Positions 1-8,150 are shown, counted from the first letter of the stretch. The stretch: 39,585 bases of DNA from Clostridia bacterium (GCA_017435865.1 JAFSEF010000052.1:1-39585); one strand, 5' to 3'. The notes: generated by a model not told the origin, from the letters alone. Made by a program: numbers and translations.

Positions 1-822
1 ACCAAAACCAAGATATTTGAGTTTGCTCGGTGGGGTTATCTTTGTTTTTGTTGCATTCACCTTTAATCCGAGTTTTCTTTCTATCCAACTTGTTATGGAA
101 TACATTACCCTTGTTGCCGCTGCTTTGCTTTTCAACACGATGACTACATCATCTGCATATCGTGTAAATCGCTGACCTCGGCTTTCAAGCTCTTTGTCAA
201 GTTCATTCAGCATTATGTTGCTGAGTAAGGGTGACAAGTTTCCACCTTGGGGTGTGCCTATGTCTGTTGCTTCGTATATGCCTTTGTTCATAACTCCCGC
301 TTTAAGATACTTTCTGATTAAACTTTCCGTATCTCCGTCGTGTATTACTCTTCCGACATAACTCATCAACTTATCTTGCGGTACATTGTCAAAGAATTTC
401 TCAAGGTCAATATCCACTATCCACACATATCCGTCATTGAAGTATTCAAGCAGTTTTACTATCGCCTGCTCACATCTTCTGTTCGGTCGAAAACCATAGC
501 TGTTTTCGCTGAACATCGGGTCAAATATGGGTGTTAATACTTGTACTATTGCTTGTTCGATTACTCTGTCTATTACCGTGGGGATTCCGAGTTTTCTTAC
601 TCCTCCGTTCGGTTTGGGTATTTCTACTCTCAACACGGGTTGCGGTTTGTACTTCCTTTCTCGGATTTGTTCCTTGATACTGTTCCAATTTTCTTTCATA
701 TATTCTTCGAGTTCTTGGGTTGTGACTCCGTCTATCCCACTTGCCCCTTTATTTGAATAAACTTTCTTTTGGGCAAGTCTGATATTTTCCTCACTCAGTA
801 TCTTTTCAAGCATTTCTGACAT
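1..822 (-). CDS. ltrA: Group II intron reverse transcriptase/maturase (partial, C-terminus missing)
   Basis: This is an open frame of 274 codons from ATG at 822 that runs off the left edge. It encodes the intron's multifunctional protein, which assists splicing and copies the intron into DNA during retrohoming. Visible reverse transcriptase blocks are SGIDGV near residue 28, an RKLGIPTVIDRVIQQA segment, SYGFRPNR, IVDIDLEKFFD with the first catalytic aspartates, GTPQGGNLSPLL, and the active-site RYADD at about residues 221-225. Class C proteins such as the Geobacillus GsI-IIC enzyme are near 420 residues, so roughly the last third (thumb end, maturase domain X and any DNA-binding tail) is missing from view. 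No frameshift or stop appears in the visible part, so it could be active. The ribosome binding site is GGAGAAGAG about 10 bases upstream. Confidence 0.93.
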   Translation of the reverse strand, partial: MSEMLEKILSEENIRLAQKKVYSNKGASGIDGVTTQELEEYMKENWNSIKEQIRERKYKPQPVLRVEIPKPNGGVRKLGIPTVIDRVIEQAIVQVLTPIFDPMFSENSYGFRPNRRCEQAIVKLLEYFNDGYVWIVDIDLEKFFDNVPQDKLMSYVGRVIHDGDTESLIRKYLKAGVMNKGIYEATDIGTPQGGNLSPLLSNIMLNELDKELESRGQRFTRYADDVVIVLKSKAAATRVMYSITSWIERKLGLKVNATKTKITPPSKLKYLGFG

Positions 823-1313
823 ATTCCGTCTCTTCTCCTTTCCGCTTCTGAGTCATCTTTGCCTTATGTTGTAATGTTTTTGCAAGGATACGCCTTGCTG
901 CCACATTCTGTCAGGATTATGCTCAGAACATACATTTCAAATTGACGCTTTGAATTGTTCGGTCCTTCCCGACTTTTTTTTCGGTACTATGACCTCTGCT
1001 GACTTCTCATAGTTCGTTGTTACTACAGATTTCTCTGTCTATGAGACCTCACGGGATAAATCAATACTCTTTCCTCGTCTACCCTCTTAATCTACACACT
1101 TGGGTTACGGTTGCCTTTTGGACTTCGTTGCTTTTGGCCAACTTATCCGCCAAGTATGCCTTCATATTAAGTTTCTGTCCGTAGGGCTACGATTTCGCTA
1201 TCCCTTCTTCTCGCCTGCACCTCACGATGCAAACCTTGGGAGTCGCTTTTGAGTTCGTCGGCAACTACGCCTCGGTGGACTTTCACCACAGAGCATTGAT
1301 ATGCCCGTCATAC
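823..1313 (-). ncRNA. Group II intron ribozyme, domains I-III and start of IV
   Basis: This 491-base stretch has no gene and holds the 5' ribozyme part of the intron, from the GTATG end at 1313 to the start of the maturase ORF inside domain IV. Recognisable pieces are the short hairpin GTGGTGAAAGTCCAC near 1278-1292 at the start of domain I and the domain III-like segment near 950-1015. Domains V and VI lie beyond the window. The assignment rests on resemblance to class C intron RNA and on the attached reverse transcriptase. Confidence 0.8.
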
Positions 1314-1314
1314 C

Positions 1315-1350
1315 AAAAACCGTTTGCAAACAACAACTGTCTGCAAACGG
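1315..1350 (-). terminator. Rho-independent terminator of the FucNAc operon; group II intron target
   Basis: A perfect 9-base-pair stem (CCGTTTGCA at 1350-1342 with TGCAAACGG at 1328-1320 on the minus strand) encloses a 13-base loop and is followed by TTTTT at 1319-1315. It begins 7 bases past the stop codon of the last FucNAc gene. The group II intron starts 2 bases after the T run, so the U tract and what follows are interrupted by the element. Confidence 0.85.
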
Positions 1351-1356
1351 CATTTA

Positions 1357-2505
1357 TTACATTTCTTTTCGCCAGACCATGCGGTTGACAATTCCCGTGT
1401 AGCTTCTGATGAATTTAACCACTTTCACGGATACATTTTCATCCACATAATTGGGCACAGGCAGGCCGATGTCCCCGTTGGCATTCATGGTAACGGCAGT
1501 CTCGACAGCACCGAGCACTTCGTCGGTAGAAATACCTGCGATGATAAAATTGCCCTTGTCCATGGCTTCGGGACGTTCTGTGGAGGTGCGTACGCAAACG
1601 GCAGGGAACGGTTTGCCGTGGGCTGCGAAATAAGCGGATTCTTCGGGCAGTGTGCCTGAGTCGGATACAACACAAAAAGCACCGAGCTGCAGAGCGTTGT
1701 AATCACTGAACGAAAACGGCTTCATGCTGCGTACGTTTTTGTGGAATACAAAATTTCTGCTTTCGATGAACTTTGCAGAACGCGGATGGGTCGAATAAAT
1801 GACGGGCATATCATAGCGTTCTGCCATGGCATTGACGGCATTCATCAGGGAGAAGAAATTCTTTTCAATGTCAATGTTTTCTTCACGGTGAGCGGAAAGC
1901 AGAATGTACTTCCCTTTTTCAACACCAAGTTCTTCCAATGCGTTGCTTGCATTGATTTTGTCGATGTTGGCACTGAGCACTTCCGCCATGGGAGAACCCG
2001 TGACATAGGTACGTTCCGCTGCTGTTCCCTCACGGTTGAGATAGCGTCTTGCGTGTTCGGAGTAGCAAAGGTTAACATCAGAAATGTGATCCACGATACG
2101 GCGGTTGGTTTCTTCGGGCAGGTTTTCGTCAAAGCAACGATTGCCTGCTTCCATATGGAACACAGGAATTTTGAGTCTTTTTGCAGAAATAGCGGCAAGA
2201 CAAGAGTTTGTATCGCCGAGAATCAGCAGTGCATCGGGTTTGACTTCGCACATCAGAGAATAACTCTTTGCGATGATATTGCCGATGGTTTCACCGAGAT
2301 TGGCTCCGACAGCATCCAGATAATAATCGGGACTACGCAGATTCAGATCCTCAAAAAAGACCTGATTGAGTGTATAGTCATAATTCTGTCCCGTATGGAC
2401 AAGGATATGATCAAAATAAAGGTCGCATTTTTTAATGACTTCAGACAGACGGATGATTTCGGGTCTTGTGCCGAGCACCGTCATCAGTTTGATTCGTTCA
2501 GCCAT
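1357..2505 (-). CDS. capG: UDP-N-acetylglucosamine 2-epimerase family; last step to UDP-L-FucNAc
   Basis: 382 residues, the usual length for non-hydrolysing UDP-GlcNAc 2-epimerases (WecB/MnaA fold, cytoplasmic). Visible signatures are GTRPEIIRLSEVI at the N-terminus, HMEAGNRCFDENLPEETNRR around residue 116 with the family's catalytic-region histidine and acidic residues, LLSAHREENI, and SDSGTLPEES near residue 280, which binds the UDP part. Its position directly after capE and capF homologues marks it as the Cap5G/FnlC type, which epimerises UDP-N-acetyl-L-pneumosamine at C2 to UDP-N-acetyl-L-fucosamine, rather than a WecB making UDP-ManNAc. It starts one base after the capF stop codon and is followed at once by the operon terminator. 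The pathway role is inferred from the gene set. Confidence 0.9.
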   Translation of the reverse strand: MAERIKLMTVLGTRPEIIRLSEVIKKCDLYFDHILVHTGQNYDYTLNQVFFEDLNLRSPDYYLDAVGANLGETIGNIIAKSYSLMCEVKPDALLILGDTNSCLAAISAKRLKIPVFHMEAGNRCFDENLPEETNRRIVDHISDVNLCYSEHARRYLNREGTAAERTYVTGSPMAEVLSANIDKINASNALEELGVEKGKYILLSAHREENIDIEKNFFSLMNAVNAMAERYDMPVIYSTHPRSAKFIESRNFVFHKNVRSMKPFSFSDYNALQLGAFCVVSDSGTLPEESAYFAAHGKPFPAVCVRTSTERPEAMDKGNFIIAGISTDEVLGAVETAVTMNANGDIGLPVPNYVDENVSVKVVKFIRSYTGIVNRMVWRKEM

Positions 2506-2506
2506 G

Positions 2507-3649
2507 TTACACCTCTAAAAAATAAGTATCGGGTTTGTTCGGGTCAAAACATTCGTTGCACCACATGAATGTGACCATGTCGGTATCACCGAGGTTTTCG
2601 ATATTGTGCGTATATCCTGTCGGTATATCCACCACTTCCAGATTTTCACCGCTGACAAAGTAAGAATACACTTCATCGCTTTCGGGATGGCGGAAACGGA
2701 TTACACCTTTGCCTGCCACAACAAGGAATTTTTCATTCTTGGTATTATGCCAGTGATTGCCTTTTGTGATGCCGGGTTTTGAAATATTGACGGAAAACTG
2801 TCCGCGTTCGGGTGTGCGGATGATTTCGGTAAAACTGCCGCGAACATCGCAGTTCATTTTTAGGGGATACGCAAACGCATCCGTCGGAAGATAAGACAAA
2901 TAGGTTGCGTGCAGTTTTTTGACAAAGGGATCATCAAGCTGCGGCACCGACAGCGTTTTTCTGCTGTCACGGAAAGAATACAGCAGGTTTGCAAGCTGTC
3001 CGAGCGTTACCTCATGCACGGGACTCACAACACCGAATGCACCATCAACCGTCTCATTGCCGCACAATGCACGGATCAGTTCACTGACGACATCATCCAC
3101 ATAAATGAGTTTCAGCAGAATATTTTCATCATTGATCTGAATGGGCAGATCGTTTGCAATGTTGTGACAGAAGGTTGCAACAACGGAATTGTAATTCGGT
3201 CTGCACCATTTGCCGAACACATTGGTAAAACGGTATATGACAACCTTTGCACCGGTTCCAGCCGCATATGCACGAAGCAGGTCTTCCCCTGCTTTTTTGC
3301 TCTGTCCGTAGGGATTGTCCAATGCAGCCTGCGTGGATGAGGACACAAAAACCGGGCAGGTGTTGCCGTATTTTTTGAGTGTTGCAAGCAGGGTTTCGGT
3401 AAAATCACGGTTCCCCTGCATGAACTCCTCTGTATTTTGCGGACGGTTGACGCCTGCAAGATGCACAACCGCATCTGCGTGTTTGCAGTAACCGTCCAAC
3501 AGGTCGGCAGGTGTATCAACATCAAATGCAAAAATATTGAGCGCATCGGTCAGTGCAGTGGTTTTGTCTTTGCCGTCGCGGATATTTTCAAGTGCAATAA
3601 CAAGATTTTTCCCTATAAAACCCTTTGCACCCGTAATCAGAATATTCAT
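2507..3649 (-). CDS. capF: CapF-type bifunctional epimerase/reductase with C-terminal cupin
   Basis: 380 residues in two domains. The first ~245 residues are a short-chain dehydrogenase with GAKGFIGKNL at residues 7-16 for NAD(P)H binding, VHLAGVNRP, SSSTQ, and the catalytic YGQSKKAGE with a YxxxK pair. The last ~130 residues are a cupin with KGNHWHNTKNEKF, whose histidines bind metal. In the S. aureus Cap5F family the cupin epimerises the sugar at C3 and the reductase then reduces C4, giving UDP-N-acetyl-L-pneumosamine. The start overlaps the capE stop by four bases (ATGA), indicating translational coupling. This two-domain layout is diagnostic of the FucNAc pathway, which makes this the most informative gene of the operon. 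Confidence 0.93.
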   Translation of the reverse strand: MNILITGAKGFIGKNLVIALENIRDGKDKTTALTDALNIFAFDVDTPADLLDGYCKHADAVVHLAGVNRPQNTEEFMQGNRDFTETLLATLKKYGNTCPVFVSSSTQAALDNPYGQSKKAGEDLLRAYAAGTGAKVVIYRFTNVFGKWCRPNYNSVVATFCHNIANDLPIQINDENILLKLIYVDDVVSELIRALCGNETVDGAFGVVSPVHEVTLGQLANLLYSFRDSRKTLSVPQLDDPFVKKLHATYLSYLPTDAFAYPLKMNCDVRGSFTEIIRTPERGQFSVNISKPGITKGNHWHNTKNEKFLVVAGKGVIRFRHPESDEVYSYFVSGENLEVVDIPTGYTHNIENLGDTDMVTFMWCNECFDPNKPDTYFLEV

Positions 3650-4695
3650 TTTGCAGCCTCCCAGGCAGCAAGTTCGGTACGTACATAGTCAAGGGTGAGC
3701 AATTTGTCCATAATCTGTTCAACGGTCAGAAGCTGTGTATTGTCACTGTTGAAAGTTTCAAGCGGATTGCGTTCGGTGTTGCCTTCCACATAGAACTTAT
3801 CGTAGTTGAGATCTCTGCGGTCGCAGGGTACGCGGAAAAATTCACCCATATCGACGGCATTGACACATTCTTCACTGGTAAGCAGCGTTTCGCTCATCTT
3901 TTCACCGTGACGAATGCCGATCTTCTTGATTTCGACATCTGATTTAAAGAGTCTGCGGACAGCTTCCGCAAGGTCACCGACGGTGCTTGCAGGTGCTTTC
4001 TGCACAAAGATATCACCGTTTTCGCCGTTGGCAAAGGCAAACAGAACAAGGTCAACCGCTTCGTCCAAAGACATGATAAAACGGGTCATGGCAGGTTCGG
4101 TAACTGTCATGGGCTTGCCCGCCTTGATCTGCTCAATAAACAGCGGAATAACGGAACCGCGGCTGCACATGACATTGCCGTAACGGGTGCAGCAGATAAC
4201 GGTCTTTTCAGGGGAAACGGTGCGGCTCTTGGCAACAACAACCTTTTCCATCATGGCTTTGCTGGTCCCCATTGCATTGACAGGATATGCAGCTTTGTCC
4301 GTGGACAGGCAAACAATGCGTTTGACACCTGCTTCAATGGCAGCGGTCAGAACATTATCCGTACCCAGCACATTGGTCTTGACAGCTTCAACAGGGAAAA
4401 ATTCACAGGAAGGAACCTGCTTGAGTGCTGCTGCATGGAAAATATAATCCACACCGTTCATGCAGTTTCTCAGACTTCCGATGTCACGGACATCACCGAT
4501 ATAGAATTTGATTTTCTGATAATGTTCCGGATAACGACTCTGGTATTCATGACGCATATCATCCTGCTTTTTTTCATCGCGGGAGAAAATGCGGATCTCT
4601 CCGATATCCGTTTCAAGAAAACGGTTCAGGACGGCATTGCCGAATGAGCCTGTACCGCCTGTGATCAAAAGGGTTTTATTTTCAAAAACAGACAT
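3646..4695 (-). CDS. capE: UDP-GlcNAc 4,6-dehydratase/5-epimerase (CapE/FnlA type)
   Basis: 349 residues, a soluble SDR-fold enzyme that opens the UDP-L-FucNAc pathway from UDP-GlcNAc by inverting 4,6-dehydration and 5-epimerisation. Visible are the nucleotide-binding GGTGSFG at residues 12-18, HAAALKQVPSCE, LSTDKAAYPVNAMGTSKAMM, and the substrate-binding TRYGNVMCSRGSV. The usual catalytic YxxxK of the SDR superfamily reads MGTSK here, with methionine in place of tyrosine; the CapE/FlaA1 branch is known for this change and relies on the nearby Asp-Lys (TDKA). It lies 27 bases after the glycosyltransferase, with AGAGGATT as ribosome binding site, and overlaps capF by 4 bases. Confidence 0.93.
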   Translation of the reverse strand: MSVFENKTLLITGGTGSFGNAVLNRFLETDIGEIRIFSRDEKKQDDMRHEYQSRYPEHYQKIKFYIGDVRDIGSLRNCMNGVDYIFHAAALKQVPSCEFFPVEAVKTNVLGTDNVLTAAIEAGVKRIVCLSTDKAAYPVNAMGTSKAMMEKVVVAKSRTVSPEKTVICCTRYGNVMCSRGSVIPLFIEQIKAGKPMTVTEPAMTRFIMSLDEAVDLVLFAFANGENGDIFVQKAPASTVGDLAEAVRRLFKSDVEIKKIGIRHGEKMSETLLTSEECVNAVDMGEFFRVPCDRRDLNYDKFYVEGNTERNPLETFNSDNTQLLTVEQIMDKLLTLDYVRTELAAWEAAK

Positions 4696-4722
4696 AATGA
4701 ATCCTCTTTCTATCTGTAAACT

Positions 4723-5916
4723 TTATTCTGTGAGTGCTTTCATTTCCGAAAGCAACTTCTGCATAAACACTTCGGGGGTAAAGTTTTCGGAAAAATACTT
4801 CTTTGCATTCTTTCCGCAATCGGCAAAGGTTTCAGGTGTTTCGAGATATTGAAGCATCAGAGCTGCAAGACCTTTGCTGTCTCCTGCTGCTACGCTTTTT
4901 CCGCAGGCAGCATCTTCCAACACGCCCACAGCAGCTCCGTTGATAGCGGCAAAGATGGGTTTGCCGACCGTCATGTAGGTCTGCAATTTACCGGGCAGTG
5001 TTTCACCAACAGCTGAATCCCCTGCGAGAGTCAACAAAAGAACATCGGCTTTTTTGTACTGCTCTGCCATTTCTTCGGGGGCAAAACGTCCGGGGAACAA
5101 AACTTTTTCCGCAAGACCGAGCTCCTGCACCTTTTTCTGCAGATGCTCTGCTTCGGAACCGCTGCCGACAAGGAGCACCTGCCAGTCATCACGATCCGAG
5201 AGCAAATTTGCAGCATCAATAACCGTTTCAAGAGATTGTGCTTTGCCGAGATTGCCTGCGAACATGAATGTCTTTTTGTCGCTTGCAGCTGCACAAAGAT
5301 CTTCATGCAAAAGCACTCCGTTTGCGTGCTGCGGAATGTAGCTGAGTTTTTCGGTCGGCACATCGCACACGGTATGCAGATATTCCATAAACGGTTTGCT
5401 TGTGACTGCAATTCTGTCTGCACCGGCATAGATCATTTTTGAAAGGATCTGTGCTCCCTTAAAAACGGGACTTCCTTCACCGACTATGGTCAGTGCAGAG
5501 GCAGGCCACAGGTCAAGGCAGTACAAAAGCATGGGAATCTTTTTCTTTTTCTTATAAATCAAAGCAGGCAGTGCCATTGTGATCGGCGAAAGCTGATAGG
5601 AGAAAACAAGATCAAATTTTTCTCTCATAAACAACGCTTTCAAAGAAGCCGACAATGCAAAGGATGCATAATTGAGCAACAGGAATGCCGCCCCGTTGCG
5701 TCTGCCGATTTCTGCACAACGGATCACACGGACACCGTTGACGGTTTCGTTTCTCTTTTTGAAAAAACGGTATTCCTTGGGAACAACACCCTGCGGATAA
5801 TTCGGCAAACCTGTCAGCACGGTCACCTCATGTCCGTTTTTCTGCAACATTGGCGCAATTTCATTGATCAGAAAACTTTCGGGATAATAATACTGGCAAA
5901 CCACAAGGATTTTCAA
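4723..5916 (-). CDS. GT4-family glycosyltransferase, probable L-fucosamine transferase (WbuB-like)
   Basis: 397 residues from a TTG start at 5916. The N-terminus then reads ILVVCQYYYPES, as in WbuB-type GT4 enzymes, and a GGAGG site sits 8 bases upstream; a GTG three codons earlier is too close to that site. The GT-B fold is suggested by an N-terminal Rossmann half with GHEVTVLTGLPNYPQG and LLYCLDLWPAS, and a C-terminal nucleotide-sugar half with FMFAGNLGKAQSLETVIDAA, LFPGRF and a late GKPIFAAINGAA segment. It is the first visible gene of the operon, ahead of capE-capF-capG. From this context it most likely transfers L-FucNAc onto a lipid-linked surface glycan, but donor and acceptor are inferred. 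No flippase or polymerase gene accompanies it in the window. Confidence 0.85.
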   Translation of the reverse strand: MKILVVCQYYYPESFLINEIAPMLQKNGHEVTVLTGLPNYPQGVVPKEYRFFKKRNETVNGVRVIRCAEIGRRNGAAFLLLNYASFALSASLKALFMREKFDLVFSYQLSPITMALPALIYKKKKKIPMLLYCLDLWPASALTIVGEGSPVFKGAQILSKMIYAGADRIAVTSKPFMEYLHTVCDVPTEKLSYIPQHANGVLLHEDLCAAASDKKTFMFAGNLGKAQSLETVIDAANLLSDRDDWQVLLVGSGSEAEHLQKKVQELGLAEKVLFPGRFAPEEMAEQYKKADVLLLTLAGDSAVGETLPGKLQTYMTVGKPIFAAINGAAVGVLEDAACGKSVAAGDSKGLAALMLQYLETPETFADCGKNAKKYFSENFTPEVFMQKLLSEMKALTE

Positions 5917-5980
5917 AAAATGCACCTCCGTACAATCCTTTTATTTTTATATTAAAAGCAAATTAAACTATATCTATAAT

Positions 5981-6009
5981 ACAATACCACTTTTCGTCCT
6001 CATTTGCAA
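5981..6009 (-). promoter_or_regulatory. Predicted sigma-A promoter of the FucNAc/glycosyltransferase operon
   Basis: On the minus strand TTGCAA (6009-6004) and TATTGT (5986-5981) are 17 bases apart, about 60 bases before the TTG start. Each hexamer has imperfect matches, but the spacing is ideal and a terminator for the upstream gene lies just behind it. Confidence 0.5.
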
Positions 6010-6036
6010 TCCTAAAATGAGAAATATCCTCATTTT
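5998..6036. repeat. Three spaced CTCATTT/AAATGAG half-sites over the operon's -35 region
   Basis: CCTCATTT (5998-6005), AAAATGAG (6014-6021) and CCTCATTTT (6028-6036) form alternating inverted copies of one 7-8 base word. The last two make an 8-base-pair inverted repeat with a 7-base gap. The first copy overlaps the predicted -35 box at 6004-6009. The arrangement would suit a dimeric regulator; no known operator was recognised. Confidence 0.4.
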
Positions 6037-6070
6037 TGTGTTTTCCGTTATGGTGCGACCGGTATCAATC

Positions 6071-6104
6071 AAAAAGAACCCCGACAAAAACTGCCGAAGT
6101 TCTT
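6071..6104 (-). terminator. Rho-independent terminator after the second paralogous membrane protein gene
   Basis: A 13-base-pair stem with three G-U or U-G pairs joins 6104-6092 to 6086-6074, with a 5-base loop. A T run on the minus strand (6075-6071) overlaps the end of the stem. It begins 14 bases past the stop of the gene ending at 6119 and closes the uvrBA series before the FucNAc promoter. Confidence 0.75.
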
Positions 6105-6118
6105 TGTTTTTGCTGTTT

Positions 6119-7108
6119 TTACCAGCTGAATGTCCATTGTTCATCCAGGCTGCCTGTCAGTTCACCTGTTGCTGTCACAAGTAAAGTACCTTCACCGCGA
6201 CCCGAAACAGGCATATATTCACGCAATGCAATGGGAATGCCTGCACTGTTGACAGTAACGGAAACTGTTGCTTCATGGTAGTAAATATCACCCGAATTGA
6301 ATTTTGCAGGGCTGATATCATAATCATTCAGATCCACATAATCCATACACATGGAGTGATAATACGGAACAGGGGCAGCAAGCGTACAACTCTCTTCCAT
6401 AATGGCAACGGTATAGGTTGTGTTCCCTGCCGAATCTGTGGTTACGTTGTATCCCGTAACCGATTCGGGTGCAATGCGGAACTGTTTGCTGTCAGGCGGA
6501 ATTGCCTGTGCAGGCGTTACGGTTTCGTTGGTTTCCGGATCGACTGCATATCCGTTGGTAAACACATACGTCACGGAGGTTGTTTCGGCAAAACGATCCA
6601 CGATTGCCTGTGCGGGACCTTTCAGTGTCGAAAGACTCAACTCCACAATCCTGATGGTCGGAATCTGCGTTTTCACGCCGGTGAAGTTCTGTGCATTTTT
6701 GAGATAAGCAACCGCCGATTCCATTGCGGCAATGGTCTGTTCAAGCGTATAGGTTGCAGGCTGTTGTGTAACAGGTGCATCCGTTGCATATTCAGACACG
6801 ATACCACTGTTTTCCTGAACTGCGGTCGGTTGAACGGAATCCGTCGGGTTGGCAGGATTTGTCATCTGCGGTGTCTGCTGCTGCACAACTGCCTGTGTCG
6901 GATACGGATTCACCGTCTGCATTCCGGATTGTGTGGTCATCGGCGGCACATACAACGAAGGGATACTCACCATATTTTCCGTATCATAATTGTTGGTTAC
7001 CGGCTGTGTTGTTTTCGGAAAGAACAAAACAGAGCCGATATACACAAGATCCGCAACAAGCACAACAGCAACCACAGCAAGAAGCGCAACAAGCACTTTT
7101 TTCATCAT
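6119..7108 (-). CDS. Membrane-anchored protein of unknown function, paralogue of the preceding gene
   Basis: 329 residues; I do not recognise a family. Residues 1-30 are a short basic start followed by a valine/alanine/leucine-rich transmembrane segment ending before FFPKTT, with no lipobox, so an N-terminal anchor with the rest outside is likely. Residues ~35-125 are a low-complexity linker rich in Pro, Thr, Gln, Asn and Val. From about residue 126 (AVAYLKNAQNFTGVK) a folded, beta-rich domain runs to the end, containing NGYAVDPETNETVTP, two cysteines (ESCTLAAPVPYYHSMCMDY) that may pair, SGDIYYHEA, and a terminal WTFSW. The neighbour upstream, 47 bases away, has the same layout and clearly related C-terminal sequence, so this is a tandem duplication. 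The ribosome binding site is AGGAGG. A terminator follows. Confidence 0.8.
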   Translation of the reverse strand: MMKKVLVALLAVVAVVLVADLVYIGSVLFFPKTTQPVTNNYDTENMVSIPSLYVPPMTTQSGMQTVNPYPTQAVVQQQTPQMTNPANPTDSVQPTAVQENSGIVSEYATDAPVTQQPATYTLEQTIAAMESAVAYLKNAQNFTGVKTQIPTIRIVELSLSTLKGPAQAIVDRFAETTSVTYVFTNGYAVDPETNETVTPAQAIPPDSKQFRIAPESVTGYNVTTDSAGNTTYTVAIMEESCTLAAPVPYYHSMCMDYVDLNDYDISPAKFNSGDIYYHEATVSVTVNSAGIPIALREYMPVSGRGEGTLLVTATGELTGSLDEQWTFSW

Positions 7109-7155
7109 GTTAAGATTTCCTCCTCTCTCTCAATCAGAAATCTGTTATCATTTTT

Positions 7156-8127
7156 TTACCATGTAAAATCCCACGTATCTTCAAGAAAACCTGTCAGTGA
7201 AGCCGTGGCTTGTATACCGAGTTCACCTGCACCGGAGCCTGTCATGGGCAGGCTTGCAAACAATCTGACAGGAACACCGTTTGCATCCACCGTCATACTG
7301 AACTGTCCTTCGTGGTAAATGACCGTACCGGATGTAATCTTGACACCTTTGAGATCAAACTGTTCAAGTTTGAGATATCCCATACAGGTGGAATGATATT
7401 TCGGATGCTCATTGAGATCACAGGTTTCTTCCTGAATCCAGACCGAATAAGTCGTAGTTCCGTCGGGATTGTTCACGGTGTTGAATTTTGTCACCCCTGC
7501 AGGATCAATGCTGAATGCTTCCCCAGAGGGTGGCAGCACATCAAAGGGGGTAACGGTTGCTTTTGTTTTCGGATCAACGGCATATCCGTTTTCAAAGTTA
7601 TATACCAGAGGTTTGATGCTCTGAATGATGCTGTTGATAATCATTTCACCGGGACCGCGCAGCCAGGAAATACTCAATTCGAGAATTTCAGCATTCCCCG
7701 TCTGATTTTTTACAGCCGTATAGTTTTTGGCATTCCGCAAATACGCAACAGCTTCTTCGATCTTATTGATGGTGTAATCGAGCGTGACTTCCCCCGTTTG
7801 CAAAAGAGGTTGTGTCGCTTGCATCTGCGTTGTCGGAGTTTGTGTGTCAACAACAGGCATTGTCGTAACATCCGGATTGGTAACGGGTGTCGGTCGCAAC
7901 GTCTGTGCATTGTTTTGTGACGGGTCTTCCGCCGAAGCAGGCAATTTCACATCACCATATTGATTGAAAAGACTGACCGCTTCATGCACATCGGATGCCG
8001 ACGGAACTGTTTGCGGTGTTGGCGGAAGTTTTTCTTTTTTATACAACAAGGTGCCCAGATAGGATACATCAACAACAAGCACGACACAGATGATCGCCAG
8101 AAAAACGATCAATTTCTTTTTGACCAT
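7156..8127 (-). CDS. Membrane-anchored protein of unknown function, first of two tandem paralogues
   Basis: 323 residues; family not recognised. It begins with KKKLIVFLAIICVVLVVDV, a probable uncleaved signal anchor, then a Pro/Thr/Gln/Val-rich linker to about residue 115, then the folded domain shared with the next gene: AVAYLRNAKNYTAVK, NGYAVDPKTKATVTP, ETCDLNEHPKYHSTCMGY with both cysteines conserved, SGTVIYHEG, MTVDANGVPVRL and a terminal WDFTW. The gene starts 23 bases after the uvrA stop with a GAGGATGAG binding site and no visible promoter or terminator between them, so it is probably read with uvrBA. Nothing visible explains a repair role; an extracytoplasmic binding or structural role is only a guess. 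Confidence 0.8.
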   Translation of the reverse strand: MVKKKLIVFLAIICVVLVVDVSYLGTLLYKKEKLPPTPQTVPSASDVHEAVSLFNQYGDVKLPASAEDPSQNNAQTLRPTPVTNPDVTTMPVVDTQTPTTQMQATQPLLQTGEVTLDYTINKIEEAVAYLRNAKNYTAVKNQTGNAEILELSISWLRGPGEMIINSIIQSIKPLVYNFENGYAVDPKTKATVTPFDVLPPSGEAFSIDPAGVTKFNTVNNPDGTTTYSVWIQEETCDLNEHPKYHSTCMGYLKLEQFDLKGVKITSGTVIYHEGQFSMTVDANGVPVRLFASLPMTGSGAGELGIQATASLTGFLEDTWDFTW

Positions 8128-8150
8128 GTTTGTATTCTCATCCTCATTCT

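Larger units (their letters stand above)
1..1313 (-). mobile_element. Group II intron, class C, 5' portion (cut by the window edge)
   Basis: The intron reads on the minus strand from a GTATG 5' end at 1313-1309, a GUGYG-like boundary. It runs through about 490 bases of structured RNA into a reverse transcriptase ORF that continues past position 1. The stretch around 950-1015 (minus) reads AGTCAGCAGAGGTCATAGTA and is followed by a GGGAAGGACCGAACAA-type segment, which closely resembles the domain III region of the Oceanobacillus iheyensis class C intron as I remember it. The insertion lies a few bases downstream of a Rho-independent terminator in the same orientation, the usual target of class C introns. 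Domains V and VI and the 3' splice site are outside the window, so whether the intron is complete cannot be judged. Confidence 0.88.

Noticed and set aside
340-760. Short plus-strand frames at the left end.
   Set aside because: They are opposite the clear reverse transcriptase frame, which carries all the expected motifs.
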